From an uncultured bacterium (GTDB lineage: Bacteria > Planctomycetota > Phycisphaerae > Phycisphaerales > UBA1924), in the NCBI GenBank assembly GCA_903834785.1, contig CAILKP010000061.1, positions 124,001-188,000 on the forward strand: 64,000 nucleotides of DNA, read 5' to 3'. This document shows, in pieces, positions 1-8,311 of this stretch. A program made the translations under genes and the position numbers. Each line of letters begins with the position of its first letter. Position 1 is the first letter of the stretch. Below the pieces are notes generated by a model. The model saw only the letters and a program-made list of their open reading frames with translations. It made no database searches and was not told where the DNA came from.

Positions 1-1
1 C

Positions 2-754
2 CAGTTCACCAGCGCGCTCGACAGCGCGGAGCTGGCTGCCCATCTCAACCGCACCGCACCGCCGGTACCGGTGACCAAGCCCAAGGAAACGGTGGTCGCT
101 GGCGGGCCCGAGGTGGTGGCAGCACCGCCCGCGCCCCCGCCGCCGATGTGGCGGTACATCGGGTCGATGATCCTCGGGCCCGATCGCCGCGCGATCGTGG
201 TGGTGTCCGAGCGGCAGCAGATGGTCAAGGTCGGCGACACGGTCGAGGGTTCACGCGTCACGACGATTGAGCCCGAGTTCCTGATGGTGACCGATGCCGC
301 AGGAAAAGAGAAACGCATCGACCTGGCCCCGCGCCAGACCCGGGCACTGAACGTGACCGAGACGGCGTCCAAGCCTCCGTCCCCCTCGGCGGTTTCGGCG
401 GCTCTGGCGATGGGTGCCCCGGGCAGCGATGAAGCCACGGCGGTGCGCATCAAGGACGCCGCACACCTGTGGGCCAAACACTCCGAACGGATGAGCGATC
501 CGGCGGTGCGCGAGCGCATCGGCAAGATCGGCAAGATCCTGGAGAACGAGCAGGTCGATCCGGACAGCTTCAACAAGCTGATGGACGATCTGCCCCGGAC
601 CCCGGAGCTGGCGGAACTGCACCACCAGTTCTCAGAGGGAACCATCGATCGCGAGATGTTCTCCAAGCTTGCCTCCGAGGCCATTCGCCAGCAGTTGGAT
701 AGCCAGGCGGCTGGCGGCAAGGGCGAGAAGCCGGCGAGGGGTCGCGGCAAGTGA
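2..754 (+). CDS. GspC/PilP-like secretion protein (5' partial)
   Basis: The reading frame is open from the first bases of the window, so the start lies upstream; 250 residues are visible. Residues around 45-105 (MWRYIGSMILGPDRRAI, then QQMVKVGDTVEG and the RIDL strand) have the pattern of the small beta-rich HR domain of GspC/PilP proteins of type II secretion and type IV pili. These bridge the inner-membrane platform to the secretin. The C-terminal half is a charged helical region without a recognised domain. The stop overlaps the next start (GTGA), and the next two genes look like GspL and GspM, so this is the end of one operon. The domain call rests on pattern and context only. Confidence 0.55.
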   Translation, partial: QFTSALDSAELAAHLNRTAPPVPVTKPKETVVAGGPEVVAAPPAPPPPMWRYIGSMILGPDRRAIVVVSERQQMVKVGDTVEGSRVTTIEPEFLMVTDAAGKEKRIDLAPRQTRALNVTETASKPPSPSAVSAALAMGAPGSDEATAVRIKDAAHLWAKHSERMSDPAVRERIGKIGKILENEQVDPDSFNKLMDDLPRTPELAELHHQFSEGTIDREMFSKLASEAIRQQLDSQAAGGKGEKPARGRGK

Positions 755-2943
755 ACTCAGTCATCTGTCACGTAGAACTTGTCCAGCGGGGCGCTGTTGC
801 CGCGGCGGCACGCCTGACTGACCCTCGCACCAGCGCATCGTGGGTCTTTTCCAAGGCCGGCAGCGAGGACGCCCCGCGCGATTCGGTCGTCACGCTGAGC
901 CGCTGGATCAGCCAGCAGCTCGCGGCCGCCGGGGATTCAGCGGAGCTGATGCTGTGTCTGGATGTTGACCAGGCCGCCTGTGGCTGGGTCACTTCCAGCG
1001 GGACTGATGACAAAGCCGTGAAGACCGCGGTGCGCGATGCCCAGAGCGGCGAGCGTGAAGATGCGGGCCAGACCACGCCGGCCAACTGGCTGAAGGTGGG
1101 CGAGGTGGATGCTGACTTGTCGGTACAGGCCCTTGAGCCGGTCGAGACAGCGGCGGGCAAGAAGAACAGCAAGGCCAAAGCCGCCGCAACAACCCGGCGC
1201 CGTCTGGCCGTGGTAGCACTGCCCGATCTGGCGGCACGCGTGCTGGTTGATGAGCTTGACCGGGTCGACCGTCCTGTGGTTCGCATTCTGACGCTGTGGC
1301 ACGCCGCGGCGGAAGCCTGGGATCCGGGTTCGGCTCCGGCCGGTTCCGATGCGGGCGTGCTCAAGACCGCAACTGATGCGCGGATTGTCGCTGATGAGAT
1401 CGGCTGCTCGGCGAGTGTGGTCATCGACCCGCGCGGCCGGCTGCTGTGGTCCTGGCAGCAGGGCGGGCGGCTGCTGTGCTCCGGCACGATGCGTCTGGCA
1501 CTCAAGAACCTCCAAGAAACAAGCGAGAACGCATCGGAGGGTGAGGCCTCCTCCACCGGCGGGCCGTCCGGCCCGGCCGCGGCCCCGGTGTGCGAACTGA
1601 CCGCCAGCGAGGTTGCCCGGCTCACGGCCGACTGGCTTGCCTGGGCGCCGCAGATCGGCACCGGCCCGGTGGCAATCACCGTCGTCGGTCCGCAGCGGCT
1701 GCTGGCACCTGGGCTGACCGAACGCTTTGCAGGTGCGACGGCTCTGAACGCGTTTGCTGCCGCACTGGGCAGTGCATGGCCGGGATCAGTCGTCTCGGCC
1801 GTTGAGCACGACGATCCGATCGAAGCGACCCTGCGGCGGGTGATTGACCGCCGCTCACCGTCGAAGCTACCGGCAGCGGCACAGGCGGGGCCCGTGGACC
1901 CGCGCACCGCGCTGATCGAACTGGCTTCCCGACCGGGCAAGGCGAGCAGGCTCGTGTACCGCTGGTCTGCCGCGGCGATTGCTGCGGGCGCACTGGTGCT
2001 CGTCGCGCTGTGCGTGCGCGTTTCGCTGGCCGCCAAGCAGACCGCGGCCGCCCGCGTGGAAGCCGCGACTGAGCGCGAGAAGCTCCTCAAGTCGCTGGTG
2101 CCGGTGGCACCCAAGATTGTCAGTGAGCAGCGCAAGACGCAGTACCTGCGGACGCTGCTGACCGACCGCGAGAAGCAGAAAGCGGCGATCGTCCCCGAGA
2201 AGCCGATCGTTCCGGAACTGGCGCGGCTTCTTGCTGCCGCGGCACAACTGGACAACGTCACGCTCAAGCGGGTGCAGGGCTCCACCGCGACGGGCTTCCG
2301 GGCCGAGTTCAACGCCCCGGCGGCCAACACCGGCAACACCATTGTCGAGAAACTGCAGACCATTCCGCCGGCGACACCCGAGTACGCAACGTGGTCGGTC
2401 AGCGAGTCGAAAGTCGGCGACATCTTCACGTTCACAGCCACGGGAACCTGGGCGGGCAAGCTGACGCCGATGGCCAAGCCCGAAGGCGGCGTCAAGGCCG
2501 AAAGCCCCAAGCCCGTGGCAAAGACTGAGGCCAAGCCCGAAGCCAATCCCGCAGAGCCCGCAAAGACTGACGGCAAGGCCGAAGCCAAAGCCGAGCCCAA
2601 GCCTGAGGCCAAGCCCGAACCGAAGGCCGCCCCCGTTGCCAAGCCCCGAGGGGCACCCACCACCGCCCCAGCCGACCGCGGCCAGTTGGGCACTCCGAGC
2701 AACGAGAAGCCCGCTCCTGTCAAGGAGGGTGACCCCGCCGGCAAGCCGGTCCCAGTCAAGGTGCAGCCCACCCCGGTCGGCGGCCAGGGCGCTGGCGGGA
2801 CGGAGTCGGGCGGCGGCTCACCCGGCCTGCAGCAGAACGCACCGAGCAACTCAAACAAGCCCAAGATCAACCCCACCGGTGAGAAGCCCGCGGCCAAGCC
2901 CGGCAGCCAGCCGGCGACCGACCCAAGTGAGATTCCGAACTAA
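751..2943 (+). CDS. GspL/PilN-like inner-membrane assembly protein
   Basis: The protein has 730 residues and a GTG start inside the stop codon of the previous gene. The N-terminal ~390 residues look like a cytoplasmic GspL/PilM-type domain. One membrane segment lies near residue 410-430 (SAAAIAAGALVLVALCVRV), followed by a coiled region and a periplasmic ferredoxin-like fold region as in PilN/GspL. GspL recruits the GspE ATPase in type II secretion. Residues ~575-730 are a low-complexity tail rich in Lys-Pro-Glu and Ala, which normal GspL proteins lack. The position between GspC-like and GspM-like genes supports the call. A type IV pilus PilM-PilN fusion is the alternative reading. Confidence 0.6.
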   Translation: MNSVICHVELVQRGAVAAAARLTDPRTSASWVFSKAGSEDAPRDSVVTLSRWISQQLAAAGDSAELMLCLDVDQAACGWVTSSGTDDKAVKTAVRDAQSGEREDAGQTTPANWLKVGEVDADLSVQALEPVETAAGKKNSKAKAAATTRRRLAVVALPDLAARVLVDELDRVDRPVVRILTLWHAAAEAWDPGSAPAGSDAGVLKTATDARIVADEIGCSASVVIDPRGRLLWSWQQGGRLLCSGTMRLALKNLQETSENASEGEASSTGGPSGPAAAPVCELTASEVARLTADWLAWAPQIGTGPVAITVVGPQRLLAPGLTERFAGATALNAFAAALGSAWPGSVVSAVEHDDPIEATLRRVIDRRSPSKLPAAAQAGPVDPRTALIELASRPGKASRLVYRWSAAAIAAGALVLVALCVRVSLAAKQTAAARVEAATEREKLLKSLVPVAPKIVSEQRKTQYLRTLLTDREKQKAAIVPEKPIVPELARLLAAAAQLDNVTLKRVQGSTATGFRAEFNAPAANTGNTIVEKLQTIPPATPEYATWSVSESKVGDIFTFTATGTWAGKLTPMAKPEGGVKAESPKPVAKTEAKPEANPAEPAKTDGKAEAKAEPKPEAKPEPKAAPVAKPRGAPTTAPADRGQLGTPSNEKPAPVKEGDPAGKPVPVKVQPTPVGGQGAGGTESGGGSPGLQQNAPSNSNKPKINPTGEKPAAKPGSQPATDPSEIPN

Positions 2944-3579
2944 ATGACTGCCGCACCGTCCAACATGCGTCCTGCTTCGCGGCTGGTCCCGGTCACCGAT
3001 GATGCGCGTGCCGAGCTTGTCGGCTCGGCCCAGCGTCACGAGCGCCGTAACCGTCCGAAGATCCTGATCATCCTCTCGCTGCTGGTCGCCGCGATCGCGG
3101 TGGTATATCTCATCTTCGCCGCTGCGGAACTGCGGGGCGTGCACGATGAGCTGACGATCGAGCAGAGCCAGACCACCGAGATCAGAACCCTTGGCGACAA
3201 GCTTCTGGCCATGCAGGCTGATCTCGATGGCGAGGAGATGCGCCAGCGGCTGGACCCGTCGCTGGCTGTCTTCGCCGACCTCGAGCGTTTGAGCCGCGAG
3301 GCCGGGCTGATTCAGGGCAACAACCTCCGGCTTGAGGACCGAGGCCAGCAGGACACCATCAAGGACACCGAGCTGGTCAGAAAGAAATGGCACGCCAACC
3401 TCACGGCCCAGCCAGCCGAGGCGATCTTCAAGTGGCTGACCGAAGCCAGCAAGATCAACGGCCTGGAGGTCAGCTTCATCAACGAGTTCAAGCCCGGTGC
3501 CGGCACCCCGGAAGGTGAGCCGCGCTGGGACTGCCAGGTGATCTTTGTCCGAATCCAGAAGAAGCCCGGCGCCAAGTGA
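2944..3579 (+). CDS. GspM/PilO-like membrane protein
   Basis: The protein has 211 residues and its ATG directly follows the upstream TAA. It has a short basic cytoplasmic N-terminus, one membrane helix at about residues 38-60 (ILIILSLLVAAIAVVYLIF), a coiled-coil-like segment and a small C-terminal alpha/beta domain. This is the architecture of GspM and PilO, which pair with GspL/PilN in the inner-membrane platform. No sequence motif is diagnostic, so the assignment depends on architecture plus gene order (C-like, L-like, M-like). Confidence 0.55.
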   Translation: MTAAPSNMRPASRLVPVTDDARAELVGSAQRHERRNRPKILIILSLLVAAIAVVYLIFAAAELRGVHDELTIEQSQTTEIRTLGDKLLAMQADLDGEEMRQRLDPSLAVFADLERLSREAGLIQGNNLRLEDRGQQDTIKDTELVRKKWHANLTAQPAEAIFKWLTEASKINGLEVSFINEFKPGAGTPEGEPRWDCQVIFVRIQKKPGAK

Positions 3580-3643
3580 CCGGGTGAACCGATCCGACCA
3601 ACGAAGCAACCGGACACACTGTTTCCGATACGACCAACACCCC

Positions 3644-4234
3644 ATGAAACTCCTGCCCTTCGCATTCCTGATTGCTCTGGCCGCGGCAACCGTCGGCACG
3701 GGTGGCTGCACCAACCGCCCCGAAGCTCCGACCATGGAAGACCCGATCGTCGCCCGCGAGGATGCACAGCGCATCACCGCCGATGCGATCGATCTGGACA
3801 AACGCGGCGACATCGACGGTGCCATCGCCGGCTACCAGCGGGCCATCGAACGCTACCGCGACCTACCCCAGCCGTGGTACAACATCGGCGTGCTCTACTT
3901 TGAACGCAACATGGCGCTGGAAGCAGCCAGCGCGTTCCGCACCGCGGCCGAACTGATGCCAAAGGACCCCCGCCCGATGAAGGCCCTGGGCGACGTCTGG
4001 GCCAAGCAGGCCTATTACGACGAGGCCAGCAAGTACTACCTGCTGGCACTGGAGCGGGATGAAACCGACCTGCCCAGCCTCCGCCAGAGCATTCTGGCCG
4101 ACCACTTCCGCGACAAGCGGGGCGAGGGCACGGCCGAGCGCATCCGCCGGGCCCTGATGCTCGAGAGCGACCCCAAGTGGCGTGAGTTCCTCCTCCGCCA
4201 GAAGCAGCTGACTGAGCGGACACTGAACAAGTAA
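3644..4234 (+). CDS. TPR lipoprotein
   Basis: The 196-residue protein starts at the ATG that gives a compact lipoprotein signal (MKLLPFAFLIALAA...TGGC, modified Cys at 22); the frame is open further upstream but overlaps gspM-like sequence. Residues ~40-150 form three tetratricopeptide repeats (DLDKRGDIDGAIAGYQRAIE; PWYNIGVLYFERNMALEAAS; ALGDVWAKQAYYDEASKYY). TPR lipoproteins such as PilF/PilW act as pilotins or scaffolds for secretins, which fits a gene at the end of a secretion cluster. That role is inferred. A strong terminator follows 48 nt after the stop. Confidence 0.7.
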   Translation: MKLLPFAFLIALAAATVGTGGCTNRPEAPTMEDPIVAREDAQRITADAIDLDKRGDIDGAIAGYQRAIERYRDLPQPWYNIGVLYFERNMALEAASAFRTAAELMPKDPRPMKALGDVWAKQAYYDEASKYYLLALERDETDLPSLRQSILADHFRDKRGEGTAERIRRALMLESDPKWREFLLRQKQLTERTLNK

Positions 4235-4281
4235 CAGGCACGGTCCGGCGCAGATCCTCCCCAACTCCGACTCCATTTCAT

Positions 4282-4310
4282 CCGCCGCGGCAACGCGGCG
4301 GTGTTTTTTT
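4282..4310 (+). terminator. Rho-independent terminator of the secretion operon
   Basis: A perfect 8-bp GC stem (CCGCCGCG / CGCGGCGG) with a GCAA loop is followed by a run of seven T residues. It lies just downstream of the TPR lipoprotein and before argH. Confidence 0.9.
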
Positions 4311-4511
4311 GTACTCTTCACCGCCGCAGAGGCCGCGAAGTACCAACCGGGCCGCAACAATCTGCCGCCGGATGTGCTTCCGAAGACCTTCACCTGCTCC
4401 CCCCACTTTCCTCGCTCCGGCCGATCGAACCTCCTGGTGTTCACCCACCCGCCAGCCCCGCGTTACCCGCACCGCTGCCGCGTTTCACCTCCTTTCTGCT
4501 GAGAGCTCACC

Positions 4512-5924
4512 ATGTCACTTTGGGGCGGCCGGTTCACCGGCAAGTCTGACCCGCTGTTTAAGGCCTTCAACGATTCCCTGCCGTTTGATTACCGGCTGGT
4601 GCACGCCGACATCGCCGGCAGCATCTGCTGGGCCTCGGCCATCTGCAAGGCCGGCGTCATTACGGCGGCCGAGCGAGACGCGCTGCACGCAGCCCTGCGA
4701 GAGCTGGACAAGGTCGCTGCGGCCGATGGCGACGCCGTTGCCCGCAGCGGGCACGAGGATGTGCACTCCTGGGTCGAGTCCAACCTGATTGCCAAGGTCG
4801 GCGACCTGGGCAAGAAGCTTCACACCGGTAGAAGCCGCAACGATCAGGTAGCCACCGACATCCGGCTGTGGACCACGGCGCAGCTTGACACCCTGAACAT
4901 CGCAGTGCAGCGGGTGCAGCAGGCGCTGCTGGCACTGGCCGACGGCGAGCTCAACACGCCCGCCGGGCCGACGGTCATCCCCGGCTACACGCATCTGCAG
5001 CGTGGGCAGCCCGTGCTGTTCTCACACTGGTGCCTGGCGTATGTGGAGATGCTCCACCGCGACCGCGAGCGCTTCGCTGATGCCCGCAAGCGGGCCGCCC
5101 GCTCGCCCCTGGGCTGCGGCGCACTGGCCGGCACGGCGTTCCCGGTTGACCGCCCCTCGCTGGCTGCCGATCTGCAGCTTCCCGAGGCCTGCCGCAACTC
5201 GCTGGATGCCGTCAGCGACCGCGACTTTGCCTTTGAGACTATGTCCGCCTGCTCGCTGTGCGCGCTGCACCTGTCGCGCCTGGCGGAGGACCTGATCCTG
5301 TACACCTCCAGCGAGTTCGCCTTCGTGCACATGGACGATGCGGTGACCAGCGGCTCCTCGCTGATGCCGCAGAAGAAAAACCCCGACGCGATGGAGCTCA
5401 TCCGTGGCAAGGCCGGCCGCATCATCGGCGATCTGGTGGCCCTGGCCGTCACACTCAAGGGCCTGCCGCTGGCGTACAACAAGGACATGCAGGAGGACAA
5501 GGAGCCGCTGTTTGATGCGGTGGACCACCTGCTGCTCTCGCTGAACATGACGGTGCCGGTGATCGCCACGCTCAAGGTCGACCGCGAAACCTGCCGCACC
5601 GCGGCACTGGGTGATGGCACGGTGCTCTCAACGGATCTGGCCGACTATCTGGTCGACCGCGGCATGCCGTTCCGTACTGCCCACGAGGTTGCCGGCAAGG
5701 CAGTGCGGCTGGCACTGCACAGCAAAACACCACTTCACAAGCTCACGGTCGCCCAGTTCAACGCCATTGTCGGCGAAGCCGGCCCGACGAGCGTCCGCAT
5801 CGCCGAGGACATCTACAAGGCGCTGACGCTGGAGGCCTCGCTGGCCCGCCGAGCGGCGATGGGCGGCACCTCGCCGCTGCGCGTGGCCGAGGCACTGGCC
5901 GCAGCACGGGTCATGGTGGGATAA
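4512..5924 (+). CDS. argH: Argininosuccinate lyase
   Basis: This cytosolic enzyme of arginine biosynthesis cleaves argininosuccinate to arginine and fumarate. The length (470 residues) is normal. It begins SLWGGRFTG, carries the HTGRSRNDQV substrate loop and the family signature GSSLMPQKKNPD near residue 280, followed by the ELIRGKAGR helix. No other arg gene is adjacent, so it appears to be a single transcription unit behind the terminator at 4282-4310. The next gene starts only 16 nt after its stop and may be cotranscribed. Confidence 0.97.
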   Translation: MSLWGGRFTGKSDPLFKAFNDSLPFDYRLVHADIAGSICWASAICKAGVITAAERDALHAALRELDKVAAADGDAVARSGHEDVHSWVESNLIAKVGDLGKKLHTGRSRNDQVATDIRLWTTAQLDTLNIAVQRVQQALLALADGELNTPAGPTVIPGYTHLQRGQPVLFSHWCLAYVEMLHRDRERFADARKRAARSPLGCGALAGTAFPVDRPSLAADLQLPEACRNSLDAVSDRDFAFETMSACSLCALHLSRLAEDLILYTSSEFAFVHMDDAVTSGSSLMPQKKNPDAMELIRGKAGRIIGDLVALAVTLKGLPLAYNKDMQEDKEPLFDAVDHLLLSLNMTVPVIATLKVDRETCRTAALGDGTVLSTDLADYLVDRGMPFRTAHEVAGKAVRLALHSKTPLHKLTVAQFNAIVGEAGPTSVRIAEDIYKALTLEASLARRAAMGGTSPLRVAEALAAARVMVG

Positions 5925-5940
5925 GCCGGGGAGCACGGGA

Positions 5941-6606
5941 ATGAGCTATGAGTCGCGTGACTGGTTCGAGCCGCTGTTTGACCGACCCCGGACGGCAATG
6001 GCCCGGTTCAGAGCGGCGTTCCATCCATCTCCATATGGATGGAACTTCGTTCTCCTTCCCGTGCATAGCTCAAATGAAAAGACGATCTACATCGAACGCT
6101 GGTGGTACAGGGTTTGGATCCCATTGCTGCTCGGAGCTATTTTTTCGTTCGCTCCGGTTATCGGCATGCTCGGCAAGAACTCTCAGGGTCAGAAACGAGA
6201 CGTAGCAGACTACGTAGGCATGGTCGTCTTTAGCACTCTCGGTGGCGGGATTGTTCTGAGCAGCGTGATTGTCGGATCGTGCCGCCGAAAGCTGTCGATT
6301 CTTCCCGACAAGATCGAGATTGTCACCAGCGTGCTCGGGTTCACACTAGGTCGTACGGAAGCTCCACGCGAGTCAGCGTGCATTCTCGTGCAGTACGCTC
6401 GCAGCGGGCTTGAGGGCTCCTCCGGCGTGGGACCAGGCAGCGCTCCGTTTCGATCAGCGTGGTTCGTAACAATCAGGACTAATGACCGACGCATGGCCCT
6501 GGCGGCGCGGGATGATCAAGACGAAGCGATGTCGCTGGGTCGCTCGATCGCAAAGACCCATTCATTGAAGTTGGTAGAGGACCGTCCGCTCTACTTCAAG
6601 GCCTGA
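5941..6606 (+). CDS. Two-TM membrane protein, paralogue of 11039-11632
   Basis: I do not recognise a named family in this 221-residue protein. An SPYGW motif (residues 31-35) and a Trp-Trp pair precede two hydrophobic segments at about 58-78 and 90-112. They are followed by a soluble tail that begins with an ILPDKIEIVTSVLG strand. The protein at 11039-11632 has the same order (SPYGF, WW, two membrane segments, ITPRRIEIVIHLFG), so the two are paralogues. The tail resembles a small PH-like beta domain, which is a guess. A GGGGAG ribosome site lies about 8 nt before the ATG. Confidence 0.7.
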   Translation: MSYESRDWFEPLFDRPRTAMARFRAAFHPSPYGWNFVLLPVHSSNEKTIYIERWWYRVWIPLLLGAIFSFAPVIGMLGKNSQGQKRDVADYVGMVVFSTLGGGIVLSSVIVGSCRRKLSILPDKIEIVTSVLGFTLGRTEAPRESACILVQYARSGLEGSSGVGPGSAPFRSAWFVTIRTNDRRMALAARDDQDEAMSLGRSIAKTHSLKLVEDRPLYFKA

Positions 6607-6894
6607 GACCACGTGCGCTGCCTGAGCGCCGCCGCCTGGCCGCGATGCGCTTCACGACAGGTTCAGAGAGAACTTCGTGTCGGAGACGACGGAAGTGGCC
6701 ATCACCGCATCGGATCGGCTGTACGCGGCAACAAGCCAATCCCCGCGGCCCGATAGAACCACCGGCTCACCCGGGATTTTTCGGACCCACGAGCACTGAA
6801 CCTTTTCGCCCGATCCATCCTCCACAACACAGAGGTCGGCCCGCTGGCGTTCAGCCGGGCTGCCGCCTCGAGCTCGTCCGGACCTGCCTGCCCC

Positions 6895-8202
6895 ATGCCG
6901 CTTCCCTGGTTCATCTCCTCCGGTCTGCTTCTGGTCATCGCGTTGATGCTCGGTGGCATGGCACTACATCGATCCCGCCTGCCGCGGCTGCGGCGATGCC
7001 GAAACTGCCGATACTCGCTCGATGGGCTGACGACCCTGACCTGCCCCGAGTGCGGCAACACCGCCCGCAGCGAACTGGCCTTGCTGCACCGCCCGGCGTG
7101 GAGGCGATATCTTCTGCTTTCCGCGGCATGCACCGCACTTTCCATCGGTCTGGCCGCCGCACCGTACTGGCGGTCGGCACTGCCTGCAGTGCCGACCGGG
7201 CTGCTGGCCACCATTGTCCATCAGGGCCCCAGTTTCAACGCTGAGCTGTCGCAGGCCTGTGCAGTCGAGCTCCGTGAACGGCTCTCCGTCCGGGGCATCA
7301 GCGTCGATGCGTACCTGGACCTGATCGCCTCTCTGGACAGAGTCGACCCAAGTGCATGCGGAAGCTACATCGAGAGTCTGGTCGTATCGGGCGATGGACT
7401 CGTCCGAACAGCATCGGCCTACGACTCTCTCTCGGTGTATCACAAGCTGGGGCCGGACCTGCTGCCGCCGGCGTGGGTAACCCTTTCAGATCGCACCCGT
7501 CGGTTTCTTCCAGGGCTGCAGGCCCGGCTTGGCGCCTCACCTGACGACGACTTTTCCATCTTCTCGCGCATCGCGGTGCTTGCGGCAACGGTGCCAGAGG
7601 CGGCGAAGATCCTCATCAATCAGCTCGATGGTCCGCACCATCAGTTTGCAAAGACGGCGATCCTGACCCACCTCGGCCCGAGCTCGGCGGCGGCCGTCGG
7701 TCGCTTCCTTCGCTCACCATCGAGCGCGACACGCTCAGCCGCGTGTGAGGTACTGCTGGCATTTGGTGCAGAGGCGGCGCCGGCCGCCGACGACCTCCTT
7801 GCGGTAATCAGCACGCCGGGCGATTGCTTCTCGCTGGCCGTTAAACAAACGCTGCTGGCCATCCATCCCTCGCCGGAGGTACTTGTGCCGCACCTTCCCG
7901 CGATTCTAGCCAGCCGGGACAACGGCTGCGCCAGCAGCTCGGGGTCGCCGCCTCAGCACGCATCGGACCGTTCCACCAGCACCGCGCTTGTCGTCCTGCT
8001 CGGAAACCGCGCCGCCCAGTCGCTGATTCCACTGCTGACCCACCCGGATAAAGCTGTACGCCTTGCGGCCATCGACGCGCTCCGCGACTGTGCGGCATCG
8101 GACCCGGCGACGATCCCGGCGCTCGAGACGGTTGTCCGCGACCAACCTCCGAACAGTCCCGAGTCGTTCAACGCCCGCAACGCCCTCAAGAAGCTCCGGT
8201 GA
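6895..8202 (+). CDS. Membrane-anchored zinc-ribbon/HEAT-repeat protein
   Basis: The 435-residue protein starts with a membrane segment (residues 5-24). It continues with a planctomycete-type zinc ribbon whose cysteines are C35, C38, C50 and C53 (CRNCRYSLDG...CPECG), then a second hydrophobic stretch around 64-90. The C-terminal half contains alpha-helical HEAT-like repeats with the typical SATRSAACEVLLAFG and DKAVRLAAIDALRDC units. HEAT repeats bind proteins; no partner is evident. The 288-nt region between the previous gene and this start shows no gene that I can support. Confidence 0.75.
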   Translation: MPLPWFISSGLLLVIALMLGGMALHRSRLPRLRRCRNCRYSLDGLTTLTCPECGNTARSELALLHRPAWRRYLLLSAACTALSIGLAAAPYWRSALPAVPTGLLATIVHQGPSFNAELSQACAVELRERLSVRGISVDAYLDLIASLDRVDPSACGSYIESLVVSGDGLVRTASAYDSLSVYHKLGPDLLPPAWVTLSDRTRRFLPGLQARLGASPDDDFSIFSRIAVLAATVPEAAKILINQLDGPHHQFAKTAILTHLGPSSAAAVGRFLRSPSSATRSAACEVLLAFGAEAAPAADDLLAVISTPGDCFSLAVKQTLLAIHPSPEVLVPHLPAILASRDNGCASSSGSPPQHASDRSTSTALVVLLGNRAAQSLIPLLTHPDKAVRLAAIDALRDCAASDPATIPALETVVRDQPPNSPESFNARNALKKLR

Positions 8203-8311
8203 TCGTTCCACGTTTCGCGTCCAACGGTACCCGCTCCTGCGGTACCCTTCGCCGAACCCCCGGACGCGTTTCGTATCCGCATCACCGGGGCGGACTCTTC
8301 GGAGCACACCC

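Noticed and set aside
768-2897. 709-codon open frame on the minus strand opposite the GspL-like gene
   Set aside because: It mirrors a high-GC gene, is rich in Ser/Ala/Arg without domains, and the plus-strand frame fits a conserved gene order.
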